64,000 nucleotides of DNA from Massilibacteroides sp. (GTDB taxonomy: Bacteria > Bacteroidota > Bacteroidia > Bacteroidales > Tannerellaceae), in NCBI GenBank assembly GCA_028708075.1, contig JAQVZS010000003.1, positions 14,980 through 78,979 on the forward strand, in the 5' to 3' direction. This document shows positions 40,099 to 49,748 of the stretch, one piece after another. The notes below the pieces were generated by a model. The model made no database searches. It worked only from the letters and a program-made list of their open reading frames with translations, and had not been told where the DNA came from. Position numbers and translations under genes: made by a program. Every line of letters begins with the position of its first letter. The stretch's first letter is position 1.

Positions 40099-40869
40099 AT
40101 GCAATTAAATTTGAAGAATCCGTTAGTGTTTTTCGATTTGGAAACCACGGGGATTGACATTGTTAAGGATCGGATTGTAGAGATTTCGTTCTTAAAAGTT
40201 TATCCGAACGGGAAAGAAGAATCTAAGACACGCCGGGTTAATCCGAGTATGCCTATTCCTCTGGAATCGACGGCAATTCATGGTATTTCAGATGAGGATG
40301 TGAAAGATTGCCCGACATTCAAAGAAATCGCTAAGTCTCTTGCCTCGCATATTGAAGGGTGTGATCTCGCCGGTTATAATTCGAACCGATTTGATATTCC
40401 TCTTTTGGCGGAAGAATTTTTGAGGGCAGGTGTGGATGTAGATTTGAATAAACGAAAGTTTGTGGATGTCCAGACTATTTTTCATAAAATGGAGCAACGG
40501 ACATTGGCGGCGGCCTATAAGTTTTATTGTGATAGAATTTTGGATAATGCACATACGGCTGAAGCTGATACTCTGGCAACGTATGAAGTGTTGAAGGCTC
40601 AATTGGATCGTTATCCGGATTTGGAAAACGATGTTAATTTTCTTTCTAAATTTTCAAGTTTTACAAATAATGTGGATTTTGCCGGTCGAATGATTTATAA
40701 TGAGAGGGGGGAAGAAGTGATTAATTTCGGAAAATATAAAGGACGTTTAGTTGCTGATGTGTTAGAGACAGATCCGGGGTATTACGGATGGATTATGAAT
40801 GGGGATTTTCCTTTAAATACAAAGCGGATTCTAACTGAAATAAAGTTGAGAGGGTTTAACTCGAAATAA
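40099..40869 (+). CDS. DEDDh 3'-5' exonuclease fused to a DUF3820-like tail
   Basis: 256 residues. The N-terminal about 175 residues are a polymerase III epsilon-type exonuclease, with FFDLETTGID (catalytic Asp13 and Glu15) and HTAEADTLATYEVL carrying the later His and Asp. The C-terminal part (about 195-250, INFGKYKGR onward) matches the DUF3820 type. It lies directly after dnaN, so a proofreading or repair role is likely. Confidence 0.9.
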   Translation: MQLNLKNPLVFFDLETTGIDIVKDRIVEISFLKVYPNGKEESKTRRVNPSMPIPLESTAIHGISDEDVKDCPTFKEIAKSLASHIEGCDLAGYNSNRFDIPLLAEEFLRAGVDVDLNKRKFVDVQTIFHKMEQRTLAAAYKFYCDRILDNAHTAEADTLATYEVLKAQLDRYPDLENDVNFLSKFSSFTNNVDFAGRMIYNERGEEVINFGKYKGRLVADVLETDPGYYGWIMNGDFPLNTKRILTEIKLRGFNSK

Positions 40870-40873
40870 GAAA

Positions 40874-42028
40874 ATGAATAATTTTGAATTTTGTAATCCG
40901 GTAAAGATCATTTTTGGAAAAGGTACGATCGCGCGTTTGTCTGCTCAGATACCTCGTGAAGCTCGAGTTTTGATTCTTTATGGAGGAGGCAGTATTAAAA
41001 AGAACGGAGTTTACGATCAGGTAAAGGAGGCGTTAGCTGATTTTGACACATTTGAATTTGGAGGTATTAGGCCTAATCCGGATTATGAAACTTGCATGAG
41101 AGCAGTCGACTTGGTTAAATCGGAAGGAATCACGTTTTTGCTTGCAGTCGGCGGTGGTTCGGTAATCGATGCGACTAAGTTTGTTGCTGCTGCAACTTAT
41201 TTTGATGGAGAAGATCCATGGGATATTCTGTTAAAAGGAAGTCCTATAAGAGAGGCGCTTCCGTTGGGATGCGTTTTAACTTTAGCTGCGACGGGTTCGG
41301 AAATGAACGAACGTTTTGTGATTTCCCGCAATGAGAACCGTTTGAAGTTAGGATTTGCTTCGCCATTGGTTTTCCCGAAGTTCGCAGTTCTTGATCCTGA
41401 AGTTACGTATTCTCTTCCGCTTCGTCAAGTAATTAATGGGGTTGTGGATTCGTTTGTTCATGTAATCGAACAATATCTGACTTATCCGGTGAATTCCCGT
41501 GTTCAGGATGCATTTTCTGAATCGTTGATGCGAATTATTGTGGAAGAGGGGAAAAAGGTTTTGAAAGATAAAACAAACTATGATATACGTGCCAACTTGA
41601 TGTGGGCGGCCTCCAACGCTTTAAATTCATGGATTGGTCAAGGGGTTCCGCAAGACTGGTCTTCGCATCGTATCGGGTATTCATTGACTGCGCTATTTGG
41701 GTTGGATCATGCGCAGACATTGGCGATTGTATTGCCGGGTGTCATGGAATATAAGAAAGAGGCGAAGAGAGAGAAAATACTTTCTTTGGGGAGGAATGTT
41801 TTTGATGTGACTTCCGATAGTGATGATTGCATCGTGAATGATACCATAAATGCCGTTGAAGATTTTTTTCTGTCGATGGGATTGCCCACGCGTTTAGCCG
41901 GATTTGGCATCCGTAAAAAAGACCTGGATTCTTTGGTTGAACATATTCGGATCATGGATTGGAAATTAGGTGAGCATGCGGATATTGATTGGCAGGTCGC
42001 TCGTGAAATATTAGCACTTCGATTTTGA
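40874..42028 (+). CDS. Iron-containing alcohol dehydrogenase (YqhD/BDH-like)
   Basis: 384 residues of the iron-dependent (type III) alcohol dehydrogenase family. The nucleotide-binding loop GGGSVID is at 93-99. Metal ligands appear as Asp193 and His197 in VVDSFVHVIEQ, His266 and His280 in GLDHAQTL. The family reduces aldehydes to alcohols with NAD(P)H. It is inserted between the exonuclease and coaBC with gaps of 4 and 9 bases, which are otherwise often adjacent in this order; a functional link is not obvious. Confidence 0.9.
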   Translation: MNNFEFCNPVKIIFGKGTIARLSAQIPREARVLILYGGGSIKKNGVYDQVKEALADFDTFEFGGIRPNPDYETCMRAVDLVKSEGITFLLAVGGGSVIDATKFVAAATYFDGEDPWDILLKGSPIREALPLGCVLTLAATGSEMNERFVISRNENRLKLGFASPLVFPKFAVLDPEVTYSLPLRQVINGVVDSFVHVIEQYLTYPVNSRVQDAFSESLMRIIVEEGKKVLKDKTNYDIRANLMWAASNALNSWIGQGVPQDWSSHRIGYSLTALFGLDHAQTLAIVLPGVMEYKKEAKREKILSLGRNVFDVTSDSDDCIVNDTINAVEDFFLSMGLPTRLAGFGIRKKDLDSLVEHIRIMDWKLGEHADIDWQVAREILALRF

Positions 42029-42037
42029 TCGTAATTT

Positions 42038-43237
42038 ATGTTAGACGGTAAAAATATAATATTGGGTGTAACCGGGAGTATTGCGGCTTATAAAGCTGCT
42101 TACCTGATCCGTTTGTTAATAAAAAAGGGGGCGAAAGTGAAAGTCGTGATTACTCCTGCGGGAAAGGAATTTATTACTCCATTGACGCTTTCTACTTTAA
42201 GTAATGCACCGGTAATTAGTGATTTTTTTTCCAATCGTGACGGCACATGGAACAGTCATGTAGACTTAGGACTTTGGGCTGACACAATGTTAATTGCTCC
42301 GGCAACTGCTTCCACAATTGGTAAGATGGCTAATGGTATAGCCGACAATATGCTCATCACGACGTATCTTTCCTGTAAAGCACCGGTGTTTATTGCCCCC
42401 GCTATGGATTTGGATATGTTCGCTCATCCAACGACACAACAGAATCTGGAACGTTTACGTAGTTTTGGCAATCATATTATAGAACCTGCAGAGGGTGAAT
42501 TGGCCAGTCATTTGACGGGTAAAGGACGTATGGAAGAACCCGAAAATATAGTCCGGGTTTTAGAAGCTTTTTTTAGCCCAAAAGAAGACTTGCAAAAAAA
42601 AAAGATTGTAATTACAGCTGGTCCCACATATGAAAAGATAGATCCAGTTCGTTTTATAGGTAATTACTCATCTGGGAAGATGGGTTTTGCTTTGGCTAAA
42701 GTTTGTGCAGACAGAGGAGCTGAGGTTGTTTTGATTACCGGTCCGGTAAATCAAACGATTGATCATCCGAAAATAAAGCGTGTGGATGTGGAGTCGGCAG
42801 ATCAAATGTATGAGGTAACAATGAATGTGTTTCCAACGGTTGACGCAGCAATTTTATGTGCTGCGGTAGCAGACTTTAAACCTGCTGTTCGATCGGATGA
42901 AAAGATCAAGCGGGAAAGTAGCAATGAGCTTTGTTTGAGATTAACTCCGAATCGGGATATTGCGGCTTCTTTGGGAGCAATAAAAAAGTCCGGTCAGGTA
43001 TTGGTTGGATTTGCGCTGGAAACAAATGATGAAGAAAGGCATGCAACGGATAAACTAAGAAGAAAGAATTTGGATTTCATTGTGTTGAATTCTTTACGTG
43101 AACAGGGTGCCGGTTTCCGTTGCGATACGAATAAAATATCGATTATAGACAAATTTGGTGTCGTAACTCACTTTGATTTGAAACAAAAGTTGGATGTTGC
43201 ATCGGATATTGTCGATAAATTGGCGACATTATGGTGA
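42038..43237 (+). CDS. coaBC: Bifunctional phosphopantothenoylcysteine decarboxylase/synthetase
   Basis: 399 residues. The N-terminal flavoprotein (CoaC, about 1-185) opens LGVTGSIAAYKA and has the NSHVDLG active-site His and PAMDLDMF segment. The C-terminal synthetase (CoaB, about 186-399) starts KIVITAGPTYEKIDPVRFIGN. It makes 4'-phosphopantetheine for coenzyme A. Its last codons overlap the next gene's start by 7 bases. Confidence 0.96.
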   Translation: MLDGKNIILGVTGSIAAYKAAYLIRLLIKKGAKVKVVITPAGKEFITPLTLSTLSNAPVISDFFSNRDGTWNSHVDLGLWADTMLIAPATASTIGKMANGIADNMLITTYLSCKAPVFIAPAMDLDMFAHPTTQQNLERLRSFGNHIIEPAEGELASHLTGKGRMEEPENIVRVLEAFFSPKEDLQKKKIVITAGPTYEKIDPVRFIGNYSSGKMGFALAKVCADRGAEVVLITGPVNQTIDHPKIKRVDVESADQMYEVTMNVFPTVDAAILCAAVADFKPAVRSDEKIKRESSNELCLRLTPNRDIAASLGAIKKSGQVLVGFALETNDEERHATDKLRRKNLDFIVLNSLREQGAGFRCDTNKISIIDKFGVVTHFDLKQKLDVASDIVDKLATLW

Positions 43238-44136
43238 GGAGAATACAAAAAATAATGATTGCAATTGTTCTTTTGAGTTTCGGCTTTTTAGTCAAAGCGC
43301 AGGAATTGAATGCAAAAATCACGATCAATAGCGACAAAGTACAAGGATCGAGCAAACAGATTTTTACGACTTTGGAAAATGCACTGATGGAATTTGTGAA
43401 TAATAAAAAGTGGACATCGGCGACTTTCTCTGTAAATGAACGGATTGATTGTTCGATGAATATTATAGTTAATGAGCGGACTGACGACAGCTTTAAGGCC
43501 GAGATTCAAGTACAGGCACGTCGACCGGTATATAATTCTTCGTATTCAACTACATTATTGAATTTTCGTGATAGGCAATTCGATTTTGATTATGTCGAAT
43601 TCCAGCCGTTAGAATATTCTGAGAATACATTGGAAAGTAATTTGACGGCTACTATTGTTTTTTATATTTATATAATACTCGGTTTGGATTTCGACAGTTT
43701 TTCTCCAATGGGCGGAACTTCTTTTTTTCAACAAGCTATGCAGATCGTCAATTTGGCTCAGTCTCAACCTTCCTGGAATGGATGGAAACCATTTGATAGT
43801 TCGCGGAACCGACATGCTCTTGTGACTGCTTTAACTGAAAATGTAGCAGAAGGATTTCGAAATATGTGGTATACATACTATCGTAAAGGACTTGATGAAA
43901 TGGCGGCTAATGCAGATCGTGGACGGACGACTATTATTTCGGATTTGCTTGCATTGAAAGAACTAAAAAGCGCCCGACCGACATCCGTTTTGCTTTCTTT
44001 ATTTTCGGATGCGAAATTAGATGAAGTTGTTGCTATTTATTCTGAAGCTACAAATCAGGAAAAACAGGAAGGTTATAAATTCCTTTCTGATATTTATCCG
44101 ACAGAGTCGACGCGATTGGAACCGTTAAAAAAATAA
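43231..44136 (+). CDS. DUF4835 protein (PorD-like, T9SS-associated)
   Basis: 301 residues with a signal peptide (KIMIAIVLLSFGFLVKAQ). The body starts ELNAKITINSDKVQGSSKQIF and has the FNPLE-like region FQPLEYSENTLESNLTA, typical of DUF4835. I recall this family being linked to PorD of the Porphyromonas type IX secretion system, which fits the T9SS sorting tail found at 60710; that link should be checked. It overlaps coaBC by 7 bases and precedes recN by 7. The start could also be the ATG at 43255. Confidence 0.85.
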   Translation: MVRRIQKIMIAIVLLSFGFLVKAQELNAKITINSDKVQGSSKQIFTTLENALMEFVNNKKWTSATFSVNERIDCSMNIIVNERTDDSFKAEIQVQARRPVYNSSYSTTLLNFRDRQFDFDYVEFQPLEYSENTLESNLTATIVFYIYIILGLDFDSFSPMGGTSFFQQAMQIVNLAQSQPSWNGWKPFDSSRNRHALVTALTENVAEGFRNMWYTYYRKGLDEMAANADRGRTTIISDLLALKELKSARPTSVLLSLFSDAKLDEVVAIYSEATNQEKQEGYKFLSDIYPTESTRLEPLKK

Positions 44137-44143
44137 CCAAATC

Positions 44144-45823
44144 ATGTTAACGTCCTTATTAATACAGAATTTTGTTTTAATTGATCGTCTGAATATACAG
44201 TTTGAAGATAATTTTTCGGTTATTACCGGAGAGACCGGAGCTGGGAAATCAATTATATTGGGTGCCTTGGGACTTGTCTTGGGGCAGCGTGCGGATGGGA
44301 AAAGCATAAAAGACGGAGCGGATAAATGTGTGATTGAAGCGGCATTCGATATTACAAAATATGATTTGCTTCCTTTTTTTAAAGAGAATGATTTGGAATA
44401 TGACTCGAAAATTTGCCTGTTCCGCCGTGAATTATATGCTTCCGGTAAGTCCCGTGCTTTTGTGAATGATTCCCCTGTTTCTCTTTCGGTGATGAAGGAA
44501 TTAGGCGGATTTCTTGTAGATATTCATTCTCAGCATCAAAATTTATTATTAGGAGATCCGCTTTTTCAATTGAAAATTGTCGATTTGATGTCCGGGAATA
44601 AGGCCTTACTTCAACAATATCGTGAAGAATTCTCTATTTATGTTTCGCTGGGACGTGAGTTAAATTCATTAAAAGAAAAAGCTGATCAGGCGAAGAAAGA
44701 AGAAGATTATATTCGTTTCCAACTAGAACAGTTTGATTCTGCGCGTCTTCGGCCTGATGAACAGAATGAATTGGAACAGGAACAGGAATTATTGTCTCAT
44801 GCCGAAGAAATAAAAAATTCGCTTTATAAATTGCATGACTGTCTGAATGGAGATGAGCAAGGTGTTGTGCGTGGCTTAAGAGATGCGCTTTCAATAGTTA
44901 CATCAATAGGAAGCTATTATCCGAATGCAAAAGAGATGGAAGAACGATTGCGTTCGGCTTATCTCGATTTAAACGACTTGGCTGCTGACGTTGAAGTTCA
45001 ACAGGAGAAAATAGAATATAATCCGGAACGAATGGATTTTGTAAACGAGCGTTTAAACTTGTTGTATTCTCTCGAACAGAAACATCGCGTTTCTTCTTTG
45101 GATGATTTGTTTGAAATCAATGACCGATTTAAGATTCAATTGCAGGAGATTAACTCTTTTGATGAACAAATTTCCGGGTTGGAACAGCAGATAAAAATTC
45201 GACAAGTTAAATTGTGTGATTTGGCAAATGAATTGAGCGTTTCTCGTAAAAAAACAGCTGAAATCATATCCGGTAAATTAATCGATTTGATAACCCCATT
45301 AGGAATGCCTAATGCTCGGTTTCAGATTCGGATGACGAAAAAAAAACAACCGGATGTAAATGGTATTGATGATGTTTGTTTTCTTTTCACAGCCAACAAG
45401 AATGGAGTTTTGCAGCCAGTGGCTGATACTGCTTCAGGTGGCGAAATATCCCGACTGATGCTTTGCTTGAAGGCGATGATTGCCGGACATACAGCTTTGC
45501 CTTCAATTCTTTTTGATGAAGTAGATACTGGCGTTTCCGGAGATATCGCTGATAAGATGGGGAATATTATGAGTGAGTTAGGAACGAAGATGCAGGTACT
45601 TGCCATCACTCATTTACCACAGATCGCAGCGAAAGGGAAAGCACATTATTTAGTATATAAACAGGATTCCGCTGAACAAACGGTGACAAAAATTCGTCGG
45701 CTCGATAGTGATGAACGGGTGAAAGAAGTTGCCCGTATGTTGAGCGGAGCAGTGTTGACAGATGCAGCTATTGCTAATGCACGTGACTTGTTGGGGGGTG
45801 AAATCTTAAAACAACGTATATGA
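44144..45823 (+). CDS. recN: DNA repair protein RecN
   Basis: 559 residues of the SMC-like RecN family. Walker A GETGAGKS is at 29-36, a long coiled-coil centre (about 160-380) follows, then the signature SGGEISRLML and Walker B ILFDEVDTGVSG. It acts early in double-strand-break repair. It overlaps rlmB by 4 bases (ATGA). Confidence 0.96.
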   Translation: MLTSLLIQNFVLIDRLNIQFEDNFSVITGETGAGKSIILGALGLVLGQRADGKSIKDGADKCVIEAAFDITKYDLLPFFKENDLEYDSKICLFRRELYASGKSRAFVNDSPVSLSVMKELGGFLVDIHSQHQNLLLGDPLFQLKIVDLMSGNKALLQQYREEFSIYVSLGRELNSLKEKADQAKKEEDYIRFQLEQFDSARLRPDEQNELEQEQELLSHAEEIKNSLYKLHDCLNGDEQGVVRGLRDALSIVTSIGSYYPNAKEMEERLRSAYLDLNDLAADVEVQQEKIEYNPERMDFVNERLNLLYSLEQKHRVSSLDDLFEINDRFKIQLQEINSFDEQISGLEQQIKIRQVKLCDLANELSVSRKKTAEIISGKLIDLITPLGMPNARFQIRMTKKKQPDVNGIDDVCFLFTANKNGVLQPVADTASGGEISRLMLCLKAMIAGHTALPSILFDEVDTGVSGDIADKMGNIMSELGTKMQVLAITHLPQIAAKGKAHYLVYKQDSAEQTVTKIRRLDSDERVKEVARMLSGAVLTDAAIANARDLLGGEILKQRI

Positions 45824-46572
45824 AAGAAAATGAATTAATATTTGGTACGCGTGCCGTGATAGAAGCTGTTCAGGCAGGGAAAGAAATCGACAAGATACTT
45901 GTCCGTCGGGAAGCAAAAAATGATCTTACAAAAGAACTTTTTGATACGTTGAAAGAACGTGATATTCCGGTACAACGTGTGCCTGTAGAACGTCTTGACC
46001 GGATTACGCGAAAAAACCATCAGGGAGTCATTGCCCTTATGTCTTCCGTAACTTATCATAAATTGGAGGATCTGATTCCTTTTATTTTTGAACAGGGGAA
46101 AAGTCCTTTTATCGTATTGTTGGATGGGGTGACGGATGTGCGTAATTTTGGCGCGATTGCCCGTACGTGCGAATGTGCAGGTGTTGATGGAATTGTTATT
46201 CCTGCCCATGGCAGTGTGACGGTCAATGCCGATGCTGTAAAAACGTCTGCCGGAGCTCTTCATACTTTGCCTGTATGTAAAGAGAGAACTATTCATGACG
46301 CGATTCGTTTTCTGCAAGCTAGTGGCGTAAAAGTTTTTGCAGCTACGGAAAAAGCTACGGAATTATATACGTCGGTTTCTTATGAAGGGCCTGTCGCACT
46401 TGTTGTGGGGGCTGAGGATACAGGTGTATCTTCTGAAAACTTACGTATTGCGGATCATATGGTGAAAATACCGCAATTTGGAACAATCGGTTCACTGAAT
46501 GTTTCCGTTGCTTCTTCTGTTTTGATTTATGAAGTCGTACGTCAACGTATAAACAATTTAAACACGAAATAA
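45820..46572 (+). CDS. rlmB: 23S rRNA 2'-O-methyltransferase, SpoU/TrmH family
   Basis: 250 residues. A small N-terminal substrate-binding domain is followed by the knotted SPOUT fold with its three motifs: NFGAIARTCECAG, VVGAEDTGVS and IPQFGTIGSLNVSVA. Family members methylate a ribose in 23S rRNA. The start ATG overlaps the recN stop. Another SpoU-family target is possible but rlmB fits best. Confidence 0.92.
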   Translation: MKENELIFGTRAVIEAVQAGKEIDKILVRREAKNDLTKELFDTLKERDIPVQRVPVERLDRITRKNHQGVIALMSSVTYHKLEDLIPFIFEQGKSPFIVLLDGVTDVRNFGAIARTCECAGVDGIVIPAHGSVTVNADAVKTSAGALHTLPVCKERTIHDAIRFLQASGVKVFAATEKATELYTSVSYEGPVALVVGAEDTGVSSENLRIADHMVKIPQFGTIGSLNVSVASSVLIYEVVRQRINNLNTK

Positions 46573-46576
46573 GTAT

Positions 46577-46957
46577 ATGAAAAAAATTATTGCAACAAAA
46601 AATGCGCCGGCAGCACTCGGGCCTTACAGCCAAGCCGTACAAGCCGAGAATACGCTTTTCGCTTCCGGACAGTTAGGTATCGATCCGTCGACCGGAGAAT
46701 TTGCTGCTGCAGATGTGCAAGGTCAGACCGTTCAGGTTTTTAAGAATATTTCTGCCATCCTATCTGAAGCTGGTTTTGAAATGTCGGATATTGTGAAAAC
46801 AACGGTTTTTTTAGCAGATATGGGCGATTTTGCCGCTATGAACGAAATTTATGCAACCCAGTTTGAAGGTGCATTTCCTGCCCGTTCGACGATTGCTGTC
46901 AAAACTTTACCTAAAAACGGACTTGTAGAAATTGAAATCATTGCTATCAAAGCATGA
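46577..46957 (+). CDS. ridA: RidA family reactive-intermediate deaminase
   Basis: 126 residues starting MKKIIATKNAPAALGPYSQA, with the conserved Arg in FPARSTIAVKTLPKNGLVEIE. RidA hydrolyses reactive enamine/imine intermediates formed by PLP enzymes. It is the last gene of the dnaN-to-ridA run, 4 bases after rlmB, and is convergent with ygiQ. Confidence 0.95.
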   Translation: MKKIIATKNAPAALGPYSQAVQAENTLFASGQLGIDPSTGEFAAADVQGQTVQVFKNISAILSEAGFEMSDIVKTTVFLADMGDFAAMNEIYATQFEGAFPARSTIAVKTLPKNGLVEIEIIAIKA

Positions 46958-46993
46958 TGATAAAATCAAACAGGTAACCAGACGGTCATGGGG

Positions 46994-48865
46994 TCATGAT
47001 CGCTTGTTTTTTCGTAAACGCTGACCTGTTACTGGTTGCTTTCCAAAAAGTTGGTCGATCAGGTCTTTCCTGTCGATGCGTTGTAAAGAACGAATAATTT
47101 TTTGCCGGTATTCCGGTTGGTACCAAAAGAAAAATTGCCGTTGAGCTAGCTTTTCATCTTTACTTTTGGCTGTATATACTTTTTCTAATGTATACGGGTG
47201 GTAGCCTGTGTAATATATTTCTGTAGCCAATGTCATTGGTGTCGGTGTAAAATCCTGTACTTGTTCGAGTTGGAAATTAAGCCGCTTGGTTTGGATAGCT
47301 AAGTCTGCCATATCTGCTTCATGACAGCCCGGATGGCTAGATATAAAATAAGGGATTAGTTGTTGATTTAATTTATAACGTTGATTGTTTTCTTCAAAAA
47401 TACGTTTAAATTGTCCGAATAATTCGAAAGAGGGTTTACGCATTTGTTTTAATACTGCGTCCGATGTATGTTCAGGTGCCACCTTAAGTCGGCCGGAAAT
47501 ATGTTTGGCAATTAATTCTTCCATATAGGTACGGGCAGCTTCATTCTTGCTTTCCTCTTTATATTTGTGAAGAAGCAAATCATAACGTATACCACTTCCG
47601 ACAAACGATTTTTTAACTTCCGGCAACCGATCGACTTCCCGATATATATCCAACAAAGCTGAATGATCCGCATTCAAATTTGGACAAATTGCAGGGAAAA
47701 TACAAGAGGGCTTTTTGCATTTTTCACAGATATGTTCATCTGTTCCTTTCATGTGGTACATATTTGCCGATGGGCCACCAAGATCACTCAAATAACCTTT
47801 GAAATCAGGCATTTGTGTAATCTGGTGCACTTCTTTTAAGATTGAGTCTTTGCTACGTGATGCAATAAATTTTCCCTGATGGGCAGAGATGGTACAGAAA
47901 GCGCATCCGCCAAAACAGCCGCGATGTAAATTAACAGAAAACTTAATCATTTCAAAAGCCGGGATCGTTTTGCCCTTATATTTGGGATGGGGCAAACGCG
48001 TATAAGGTAAATCAAACGAAGCATCGATTTGTTTTTCCGTCATCGGTGGAAACGGTGGATTGACAACAATCGTCCGTTTTCCGACCTGCTGTAAAATACG
48101 TGAAGCATGATATTTGTTTGATTCTTCTTCGATATGTCGGAAATTCTCTGCTTGTTTCAACTTGTCAACCAAACATTTTTCGTGTGAAAAAAGATGAATA
48201 TCATCGGTTAATGGAGTAATTGGATCCGTTGTTATATAAGCTGTTTGCGGAATATCTCTGATCGTTCGAAAAGGCTCGCCCAATTTTATGTGACGTACTA
48301 ATTCTTTCAGCGGGAGTTCACCCATACCGTAAATTAACAGATCTGCCGGGCTATCTGCTAAAATACCCGGGCGTAATTTGTCCTGCCAATAGTCATAATG
48401 TGTCAATCGTCTCAACGAAGCCTCTATCCCTCCGAGTACGATCGGTGTTTCCGGATATAACTGACGAAGAATACCCGTATATACAATGCTCGGATAATCC
48501 GGGCGCATACCCGCACGTCTGTCTGGCGTATATGCGTCGTCACTGCGAAGCCTTTTATTGGCCGTATAATGGTTAATCATGGAGTCCATTGCTCCGGGAG
48601 AAACCCCGAAAAAAAGGCGCGGTATACCCAATTTGCGAAAATCCCGAAAATCACCTCTCCAATCCGGCTGAGGGACAATTGCTACCCGTAGTCCTTCCGC
48701 TTCCAATGTTCGTCCGATAACCGCAGCACCAAAAGACGGATGATCCACATAAGCATCCCCCGAAAATAAAATAACATCGAGAGAATCCCATCCCCTTGCT
48801 TCAACTTCCTTTTTTGTAGTAGGCAACCATGCATTCATGCTCGCAAAGGTACTGGTTTTTCTCAA
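46994..48865 (-). CDS. YgiQ family radical SAM protein
   Basis: 623 residues. An N-terminal B12-binding-like/UPF0313 region (about 10-290) with VGSPDAM-like segments is followed by the radical SAM core, whose cluster is bound by Cys317, Cys321 and Cys324 in RGCFGGCAFC, and a DUF3362 C-terminal domain (from about 525). The spacing CxxxCxxC is the standard radical SAM motif. The family is widespread in anaerobes but its substrate is unknown. It stands alone. Confidence 0.92.
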   Translation of the reverse strand: MRKTSTFASMNAWLPTTKKEVEARGWDSLDVILFSGDAYVDHPSFGAAVIGRTLEAEGLRVAIVPQPDWRGDFRDFRKLGIPRLFFGVSPGAMDSMINHYTANKRLRSDDAYTPDRRAGMRPDYPSIVYTGILRQLYPETPIVLGGIEASLRRLTHYDYWQDKLRPGILADSPADLLIYGMGELPLKELVRHIKLGEPFRTIRDIPQTAYITTDPITPLTDDIHLFSHEKCLVDKLKQAENFRHIEEESNKYHASRILQQVGKRTIVVNPPFPPMTEKQIDASFDLPYTRLPHPKYKGKTIPAFEMIKFSVNLHRGCFGGCAFCTISAHQGKFIASRSKDSILKEVHQITQMPDFKGYLSDLGGPSANMYHMKGTDEHICEKCKKPSCIFPAICPNLNADHSALLDIYREVDRLPEVKKSFVGSGIRYDLLLHKYKEESKNEAARTYMEELIAKHISGRLKVAPEHTSDAVLKQMRKPSFELFGQFKRIFEENNQRYKLNQQLIPYFISSHPGCHEADMADLAIQTKRLNFQLEQVQDFTPTPMTLATEIYYTGYHPYTLEKVYTAKSKDEKLAQRQFFFWYQPEYRQKIIRSLQRIDRKDLIDQLFGKQPVTGQRLRKNKRS

Positions 48866-48890
48866 ACTAATGTTATGGTGTTTTTTTCAT

Positions 48891-49526
48891 TTATATTCGT
48901 ACCGCTTGAGATAATACAGACAGTAGTTGTGGCGTGATAGAAAATAATTGACAAAGAACAAGGAAGTCTTTAGAGGTCATGTTCTTTTTAAGATATTTCA
49001 AAGCTAAGTAAAGGTGGCTTTCAACTGTTCTATGTGGAATATCTAAAATCTCAGCTATTTCTTTAGTTTTCACCCCATGTATGTATGCCAAAACAAAAAC
49101 TTCGCGACGTTGTGCCGGTATTTCTTCAAGAAGAGAATAGAGTTGTTTGTAAAAATCTTTAGCATATAATTCTTCTAATATTTTACCGTCATCATTAAGT
49201 AAATTGCCATAAATATAAGCATGCTCAAGCATTACACGTGAATTGTATTTCTCTGCAGATTGATTTTTTTTCAGATAATCAATACATCTGGTATAAGCTG
49301 CCTGAAAAAGATAAGAATGAAAACCTTTGGAAATTGTTAATCTTTTTCTGTTTTCCCAAACATATAAAAATACATCCTGGGTAATATCTTCTGCGATTTT
49401 GTGGTTTACAATAGAAGATGTATAGGCCAGTAAACGAGGAAAATAAAAACAAAAGAATTCATTAAAGGCTTCTCTATTCCCTCGTTGTAAATCTATTAAG
49501 ATTTTATTCTCCCAAGAACAATTCAC
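48891..49526 (-). CDS. ECF-type RNA polymerase sigma factor
   Basis: 211 residues with region 2 (about 20-90, including QDVFLYVWENR) and a C-terminal helix-turn-helix region 4 (about 140-195, TKEIAEILDIPHRTVESHLYLAL). It belongs to the Bacteroidota ECF sigma factors that pair with FecR anti-sigma proteins and SusC receptors carrying STN domains. Its natural partners are the divergent FecR and SusC genes starting 223 bases away; divergent rather than co-directional order is unusual for the group. Confidence 0.92.
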   Translation of the reverse strand: MNCSWENKILIDLQRGNREAFNEFFCFYFPRLLAYTSSIVNHKIAEDITQDVFLYVWENRKRLTISKGFHSYLFQAAYTRCIDYLKKNQSAEKYNSRVMLEHAYIYGNLLNDDGKILEELYAKDFYKQLYSLLEEIPAQRREVFVLAYIHGVKTKEIAEILDIPHRTVESHLYLALKYLKKNMTSKDFLVLCQLFSITPQLLSVLSQAVRI

Positions 49527-49548
49527 CTGTGCGTTTATTAATTGTACA

Positions 49549-49556
49549 CAAATGTA
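49549..49556 (-). promoter_or_regulatory. Candidate -7 box for the ECF sigma gene
   Basis: On the minus strand this is TACATTTG (TAnnTTTG), 23 bases upstream of the sigma ATG. No good -33 was found. Confidence 0.3.
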
Positions 49557-49748
49557 AAAATATATTTATAAAGTACTGTGCTTTGCTCGGTTGATCTTAA
49601 GAATAATTTGTGTATAGTTACCTGTTACAAAAAATGCTTTTTTGATTAGGCGGTGCTTGTTTTGTTTTTTATATCGTTATTAAAATGAAGGTTATGCTCA
49701 GTAGTTTTTCGTTTTAGATCGTTTCGATAATAAATAAAAAGGAAAACT

